In this document: piece after piece, positions 57,323 through 64,000 of the stretch | Layout of the letters: each line of letters starts with the position of its first letter | How positions within the stretch are numbered: the stretch's first letter is position 1 | Assembly (NCBI RefSeq): GCF_022539665.2 | Contig: NC_081333.1 | Location: 1,054,001-1,118,000, forward strand | DNA from: Daphnia carinata | Taxonomy: Eukaryota; Arthropoda; Branchiopoda; Diplostraca; Daphniidae | Direction of reading: 5' to 3' | DNA length: 64,000 nucleotides | Translations under genes and position numbers: made by a program | Notes under the pieces: model-generated | What the model saw: only the letters and a program-made list of their open reading frames with translations | What the model was told of the DNA's origin: nothing | Databases searched by the model: none

Positions 57323-59506
57323 TTGCGGGCGGGAATTCGGTGTTGTATTCGGGGTGGGGCCGGGAATGATGAGAGAGGAAGGACGTGCGCGCGCTACATT
57401 TCAACGTCAGGTACATCGGACGTGTGTCTTCATATTTCATTCATCTCCTCGTCATTTAATGAATCAAAACAAAACAAAAAAAAATAATAATAATAATAAA
57501 ACAACAACAAACTAATGCTTACCCTCTACCACGAAACATTTACGCGCTAACGCCTTCGACTGTGATCAATACCGGTAATGGATTGTTTTGAGTTGCGGTT
57601 TGTTTTTTTAATTATTTCGTTTTCTACACGAAAAAACAAAACAAGAAAAATTTCGGTTAAAAAATTTGCATTGACGGCAGCATCCGAGTTCTTATTTTAT
57701 TTTTTTTTTTTTATTTATTCTTTATTCTTTTTTCAAGAGTTGCGGAGGGGAGGGAGTTGAGGTTTGCGTGGGGGGAGTTGCGGGAGGAATTGATGGAACG
57801 TTGAGGTAGTTCTGTTTGAAATCGAGGAGGTTTTTTTGCGTTTGTCTTTGTGTTTAAAACGTTGATTTGGAGAGTAGTATTGTGTGAGGCTGATTCCGAT
57901 AAAAACGGCGAAAGACGGGGAGCACATCCGACATTTCAAGCATATTACGGAAACTATTTTCGGCTTTCTCTCTTTTGCTAATTAAAAAAAAATAAAAATA
58001 AAAAGAAGGGGTTACCATGACGACGCATTGCACACAACATTTGGACGTAAACAAAAAAAAAAAATTATAGATGAAATCAAAAGGTTTTTTAGAGGGATAT
58101 TTTGGGTAGACGATGAAAGGAAAGATGGCAGGTGGTGCCCTAACACACGGAGGATTCTCTTTGCTATTGTCTTTTGTTTTTGTTTTTTTTTGTTTGTTTT
58201 TTTTTTGTTTGCTGTCAATTCGATCTGAGGACGAGACGGGAGGCGACAAAAGCGGGTCTATTAAACAAGACAAAAAAAAAAAAATGCGAATTTTTTTTAA
58301 GGTGCTATTTTGTGTGACAGACTATTTACCGAAAGGAAGTGGGAAGTCTATAAAAATGGGAACTAAACAGATGGTTGTTTAAAAAAAAAAAATTTTTTCA
58401 TGAAGCGACGAGTTAGATACGGGGCGGTATGAGCCAATTATAAAGGAGAACGAATTAAAAACAAAAGGGAGTTAACCAACCAATTTCGATTAATTTGAAA
58501 CTAATTTTTTTTCTTTTTAAAGGGGAGCGGGGTTGTTTGTCGTTCTCCTTGCAAAAGAAAGAACAAACACATTCGACGTTATTCTATCTTTTTGTAGGAC
58601 AAAACGGAAATAGAACCAATTTTTTTTTTTTTTTAAAGATTTTGCAGATTGAAAAAAAAAAAAAAATCTGGGAGTGGGGGGGGGGGGTAACTATAAAAAG
58701 GTATTCGAAATAAATACACTACCAAAAAAAAAAAAAAAAAAAAAAAAATTTATAAACTACGGGTTTGCGTTTTTTTCGCTGTTTTTATCGATCGATTCCA
58801 TGTTTCTAAATGTCAGCGATTATTAAATTCTCGGATAATTTTTTTTTTTTTTTCAAATTTTTTTTTTTTGTAATCCGGTCGATGGGGTAAAAATCAAAAC
58901 TAAAAAAAAAAAAAAAAAACACACAAAAGCTAAATGCCCATTAATGTGCGATCATTGGGAGAAATTGGAAGGAAAAATTCCAAACGATTTCAGGGCGCGA
59001 TTTGTTTTCTCTAATTGTTTTGTCTATCGATTGCTTGTACACTTTTTTTTTTTTTTTGTTTTCCTTAAGAAAAAAAAAAAACAAAAAAACAACGCAATCC
59101 CTTTTTTTTTCAGTTGGGGATCGGATTCGACATGTTCGGGCGGTGGCGGATTTCTTTTTTTCGGGAGTCACGATGAAAATTCTCTCATTCGCAAGTTTCA
59201 ATGAAATGCTTTCTTTTTGTTTGTTTTTTTTCGAATTTCGACATTGGGAATCATCGGCAGTGCTTGAAATTTCTGTGAGTTAAACTATCTCGTTGTCGTC
59301 GGGACGTTTTGGAGGGGAAAGGTGTGGGGATAGCTTTATAAAGTGTAGGAGGTCGGCATAGTCACTGGGATCCTGACCTTTCATCGTTGGTAAGTCTAGA
59401 CTTTATCGGCGGGTGTAGGAGTTGAGGGAGTAGGGGGGAAACAAAAAGAAATAACATATGCGATCAAAGAATGATGAAAAAAAAAGAAAAAAGAGGAAAG
59501 GGGCTC

Positions 59507-59529
59507 AGAGAGAGAGAGAGAGAGAGAGA
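59507..59529. repeat. (GA)n microsatellite
   Basis: An uninterrupted AG run; (CU)n in a minus-strand transcript. Confidence 0.9.
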
Positions 59530-60490
59530 CAGAAAGAGGAGGTTCAATACAAATGCAATTCAACAATTATCCGTAGGTCAGCCACCGACAGTTGCTGAAA
59601 TGAGGTAGTTGACGTCATCTTCCTTCATTGTCACATTTCAAATTTTTTTTTTCTTCTTCTTCGTCGACACAAAGCTTCCATTTTTTTTGCGCACACCTCC
59701 AAACGGCAAGAGGGGAGGAGGAAGAGCCGGGGACAGATCGATCTCTCTTTCATTTCAAAATATTGTTGTTTGTTTTGTTTGTTTGTTTTTTTTTTTCTGT
59801 TTGTTTCTTGTCATTGTGTTTTGTTTTTAAAGAGCAGTTGTTGTGTGGCATTTTTTTTTTCTTGTCCCAATATTTGTTTCAATTTCATGATGGTTCCAAA
59901 AAAAAAAAAACTGATCGCGGTGCGTTTTGTTGAGTTTTCGGGTTGCGGAGGGCAGAATTTTTGAAAATCCCACGGCGGCAAGAGGCAGGCGGATGGTCAT
60001 AATTGTACAAATAGAAAAAAAAACAAAAAAACAAATCTTTTTCTTAGATGTTAAAGTGCCACAAATCGGATCGAAAGAAGCGGGGGGAAATTCAATTGAA
60101 AACAATAATAATAATAAAAAAAAAGATATGAAAAGAAGAGCCACTAAACATTTGCTCTTTTTTGTTTACACAGTGAGCGGCTAATTTGAATTTCAAAAGG
60201 GAAGGGTTCAGTTTTGGTGGCCGTTTTCTTTTCTTTCAAAATCCGCAAAAAGCGTATGGACACAGGTAGAAATCAAAAGAGAGAACAAAAAAAAAAAAAT
60301 AATAAAAGAGCAAAGACAGCGAACTGGTCCCCCCAAATGAATGGCCCGGTCTCTTCAATGGTGCAATAATGATTCTTCTCTTTGCGCAAATAGCCGTTGA
60401 ACATTTTCCGTATCAAAAATAGCTCTTGATAACTCTTGACAAAACACACGGAGAGATACGAGGTGGAGGTGGCGTAATTGGCGCAACGCG

Positions 60491-60508
60491 ACACACACAC
60501 ACACACAC
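60491..60508. repeat. (AC)n microsatellite
   Basis: A short AC run; (GU)n in a minus-strand transcript. Confidence 0.9.
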
Positions 60509-60941
60509 AGGCGCATCAGATGATGAAAAGAAAACAGAAAGGGCAGCGGGGGGGGGGGAATCAAATGTTTTACACTTCACATTTCAGAAGATTGAACTAT
60601 GAAATATTTTGAAAGAAGAAAAGAATTTGAAAAAAAAAAAAAAAGGCCATGGGAAAGGAGCCCAACATTTAAAAGAAAAGACAACAAGTTAAAGAAAGAA
60701 AACAAAAACAAGGGAGGAAGATAACGAAAATAAAAAATAGAGACATCCCTGAGACGCAGACGCTGTTGAGCGATAACCCGATTTTCGACGGGCTCGTCCG
60801 GATGTGCATGCGTAACTAGGGCCCGTCTCAATTTTCAAAAAAAAAACAACAAAAAAAACAAGGGAGGGAGGAAAGAAATAGAGAAACGCACACAAAGTGT
60901 GCCCATTTTGTACTGAAAAAAGCGCCTCCTCCCCCGACCCT

Positions 60942-60966
60942 CACACACACACACACACACACACAC
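60942..60966. repeat. (CA)n microsatellite
   Basis: A 25-base CA run; (UG)n in a minus-strand transcript. Further short CA runs lie near 61171-61185 and 61916-61930. Confidence 0.9.
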
Positions 60967-62213
60967 GAAAGAAGAAGAAATAATAATAAAAATGAAAAAA
61001 AAAAAAAAAAAAAGCTAGAAAAACTAAAAGACACAGCAGAATTCCACCAGCCTAACAAAACACGAACGCAGTCATCAACAACAAGAACAAACACGTTATG
61101 TCTAGACACACACTCGTATGTATAATAGTTCAAAAAAGACCCAACAGTCTTTCACTTGGGGCAGGCAGACGCTGACACACACACACACTCGCAAAACACG
61201 CACGCACGCACACGCACTAAAAGCCAAACACAATTGGCGCAATTGTTTTCGATGCAGGCCATTTTTGTTTCTTCTTCTTCTACTTAACTCTTCAAAAAAA
61301 TGAGAACCCCTCCCAAAGAAAACTAAAAAAAACAAACAAAAAAAACGAAAGATTACCTTCCGATTCTCTTTCATGTTTGCTCTATTATATATATAAAAAA
61401 TCCCTGAACAAATTGTTGACAGATGCTGGTTCGTCGGGCCGTTAATGAGCTCCCTCCCCCCAAGTCCAGAAAACACTTCACTTGTGGTGTTTTCTTTTAG
61501 AAAAAAAAGACAAAGAGGTTCATTTCCGATGTTGATCTACGTACGACCTCGCGCACTTGTGTGTGTGGTGTGTAAAATCAAAATATAAAGCCCAAAACGT
61601 ATTTTGAAGAAGAAAAAAAAACAAAAAACAAAAAAAAAATATTTAAAGACAACGGCCCAGCAAAACTGATTGCGAAGCTTCTTGTGGCTTCATCCGTCTC
61701 TCTTTCACGTTCCGCGCAAAGTATAGGGGGACTGATGCAAGGCAAAACGTGACTAGGGGGGTGGGGGGGGGGAGGTGTAGTTGGCGCCAAGGCAAAGAAA
61801 ATCCAAACGTCGGTATGCATCCAAAACTAGTGGAGTTTTCTTCCATGTTTTTTCATCTTCTTCTTCTTCTTCTTTGATTGTTTCGGTTGGCTGACGCACT
61901 CGAAGAACGTTTCCTACACACACACACACATTTCACTTGTTTTCTTCCTCTTCCAGAGAAGGGTTCTCTCTTACGATGGTCAATTGCGACACAATAGCAC
62001 GCAATAGCGCTAAGCGAAATAGGGGGGGGGGAGGATTTTCAAAAAAGAAAGAGAGAGAGAGATAGAGAGAGAAAAAGGCACACGGATAGAAGCACAGGTG
62101 GAGCTCTTTGCCGTCGTTCATTTTCCCATTTTTGAATTGAGAGATAGAGATAGAAAGAGAAAGAAAAAAAAAAAAAAAATAATAATAATAAAAATAATAG
62201 GGCGAGTCACAGT

Positions 62214-64000
62214 CTATTGCTCTCTGGCGCGGCTTTGGCCGCCACTGACCCCACCACCACTGCCGCCTGTCCTCATTCTGCCGCCGGAAGCGGCGGAGGC
62301 CATGGTCATGGGAGCACCTGGTTGCTGTAGTGGCTGTTGCTGCTGGCTCATCATCGCTCGGATGCGCCGCTGGGCCGACTGGACGGCAAAAAAGTTGCCG
62401 ATGATGTGGACGGTCGTTTCTTCGCCGGTCGATGCACCTTGTTCCGGCAATTTGATGACCGACGACGTAGTCCGCTGCATTTCGCGGACATTCTGACCCC
62501 CTTTGCCAATAATCCGGCCAACTTGGCTCGACGGCACCAATAGCTCCACTGTTAACCGGACGTCCTCACCGGCCGGCATGAATCCTTCTTCGCGCATTTT
62601 TTCAAAAATGAGGTACTGCGCCTTCCACTGGGCTTCCGGCGTACCGACAATGGTGACTTTCCTTTCTGCTTGCGGTTCCGCAGTCGTGCCTTCCGGCAGA
62701 GAAGTAATTTTTACAGAAGCACCCGAAAATCGAATGATGTTCCGGATGTGAGAACCGCGCGTTCCAATGATGGCACCAACTGCACTGTTGGGGATGTAGA
62801 GGAAACTCGTCTCCTATTCAAAAGGAAAGAAAGAAAATAAATAAACGGAAGCGAAGAGAACAAAAAAAAAAAAAAAATAAAAATAAAAATAAAGAAAATA
62901 AATAATAATAAATCAATTTCTGGAAGTGTCTTTTACCTGTTGGGAACCAGTAGGCGGCACCAGGCCGGGTGGGTAGACACCTCCTGCTCCGACGCCTACA
63001 CCGGCTGGTCCTCCTTGTGCGTAGGGCGCCGCTCCGGGTGCTCCGGGGTGGTACATACCGGCAGCGGCGGCGGGTGGCGTACCCCTCACTGAGGGAGAGA
63101 ATCCCATGCCAACCGTCGACATCATGGCCATCGGATGTAGACCGGGGAACATCATACTTTGAGGCTAAAGTTTTTTGAAAGAAAACGAAATCCAAAATGG
63201 CGATGGAATTATGTCGTGTGAAATGTTAGGATGAAAGTAAAGGATTCCTTACAGCCATGGCTTGCAGATCGCTCTCGTAGCTTTGACGTAGTTTGGCGCT
63301 AATCATTCCTTCGGCTCTCGACATGTTTTCAATGCTTCCTTTAATCGTAATGACGCGTTCCATATTAAAACTGCTCACATCGTTCAAACTTTTGCGTTTA
63401 AAAAAAAATTAATAAATAAATAATAAGAGAAGTTCAGTGGTTATTCGTATTATTTGAAATAACCAAAACGCGTGTGCGTGTGTACCTGGATACGGTGATT
63501 TTGGTTTCCGTCTCAAGCATAACTCGCTTGATAGTGCTGCCTCCTTTACCGATTATCCGTCCGATCAGGTTATTGTGCGCCAGGATTTTCAACGAGACTT
63601 CCCTGTTAGGACGTTGACATACAAAAAAAAAAAAACGACAGGTGAAATCAGAATTGACGAAAAAAAAAAAAAAAAAATGTTGAATCTCTATGGTTTTTTT
63701 TTTTTCCATACCCTTTGTTGGTGTTATCGGCTTCCTGTTGCATCACTTCTAGGATGCGACGACAAGCGTTGGTGCAGTTCTCTGGATTGCCGTAAATGGT
63801 GATGGCCTTTTCCAACGAGCCGACATTCTCTTTTCGATGAACGTCCACCCTACACGTCAATGAATGGAAAAGGGTAACCGCATGAATAACGAATAAGGAA
63901 AAATAGAAATTGCTTTTTCTCAAAAATAAATCTCGATAAAATTACACCTACCGAGCTCTTGTTTGCTGCGTAATCTGTCGAATAGTTCCACCCTGACGAC
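62214..64000 (-). CDS. Imp: Imp / IGF2 mRNA-binding protein, KH-domain part (5' end outside window)
   Basis: Imp binds and localises mRNAs through KH domains, in cytoplasmic granules and neurons. Six exons are visible (63952-64000 partial, 63712-63849, 63486-63603, 63253-63388, 62937-63164, 62214-62813), phases consistent. KH1 is cut by the window end and shows only [22 protein letters not shown]2 has [18 protein letters not shown]3 [17 protein letters not shown]4 [15 protein letters not shown]; each visible GxxG loop is intact. A linker between KH2 and KH3 is rich in Gly, Pro, Ala and Met (62937-63164). After KH4 comes a Gln/Gly/Ser-rich tail ending QSRAREQ. Any RRM domains would lie beyond position 64000. 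The KH3-KH4 unit sits in one exon, a common arrangement in this family. Confidence 0.95.

Larger units (their letters stand above)
55383..62213 (-). other. Low-complexity region, probably the long 3' UTR of Imp
   Basis: About 6.8 kb with no credible coding sequence between the convergent nuclear receptor and Imp genes. The first few hundred bases belong to the receptor 3' UTR. The rest is packed with A and T homopolymers of 8-25 bases, G runs, and CA and GA microsatellites. Many ORFs here are only poly-Phe/poly-Lys artefacts. A minus-strand AATAAA at 55765-55770 lies just short of the receptor's end and could be the distal poly(A) site of Imp. Imp is known for a very long 3' UTR in flies. The continuity of the transcript is inferred. 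Confidence 0.5.

Noticed and set aside
55785-61846. Dozens of ORFs with Phe, Lys, Ser or Cys-Val repeats
   Set aside because: Translations of homopolymers and CA/GA microsatellites on both strands; no ordinary protein composition.

Overview
The window looks like arthropod nuclear DNA, most likely a branchiopod crustacean such as Daphnia. The grounds are compact genes with many short (about 55-120 base) GT-AG introns, AT-rich spacers with homopolymer runs, and a full set of animal-only families. No bacterial operons, CRISPR arrays, rRNA or convincing tRNA genes were seen. Gene models were built by hand by joining exons at splice sites and checking that the reading phase carries across every junction; where this was done for a whole gene, the text says so.

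Layout. 1-2841: little recognisable, one weak membrane ORF. 2842-15444 (minus): a complete beta-spectrin gene with two alternative first coding exons, a very long extra exon before the C-terminal tail, a 23-base microexon and the C-terminal PH domain. 15445-20141: gene-poor upstream DNA. 20142-20598 (plus): a small two-exon gene of unknown function, tail to tail with 20662-21184 (minus), a mitochondrial monothiol glutaredoxin (GLRX5). 21834-24104 (plus): mitochondrial D-lactate dehydrogenase, divergent from GLRX5. 24105-25458: small minus-strand ORFs and possible exons of unknown status. 25459-33125 (minus): Kidins220/ARMS. 35502-42438 (minus): a corin-like type II membrane protein whose protease domain has lost all three catalytic residues. 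44688-45736 (minus): a four-exon gene for an unrecognised 166-residue protein with NPF and proline-rich motifs. 46263-48957 (minus): a secreted-looking LDL-receptor-like protein with no membrane anchor. 52432-55382 (plus): a nuclear receptor of the NR2E group. 55383-62213: a low-complexity region, most simply a very long 3' UTR. 62214-64000 (minus, cut by the window end): the KH-domain part of Imp/IGF2BP.

The genes do not form one pathway. Beta-spectrin and Kidins220 are membrane-scaffold proteins. GLRX5 and D-LDH are both mitochondrial and share a 650-base divergent promoter region. The corin-like and LDLR-like genes both carry LDLa modules and lie on the same strand with one small gene between them. 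The most unusual items are the corin-like pseudoprotease, the anchor-less LDLR-like protein, the spectrin isoform exons and the unrecognised small genes.
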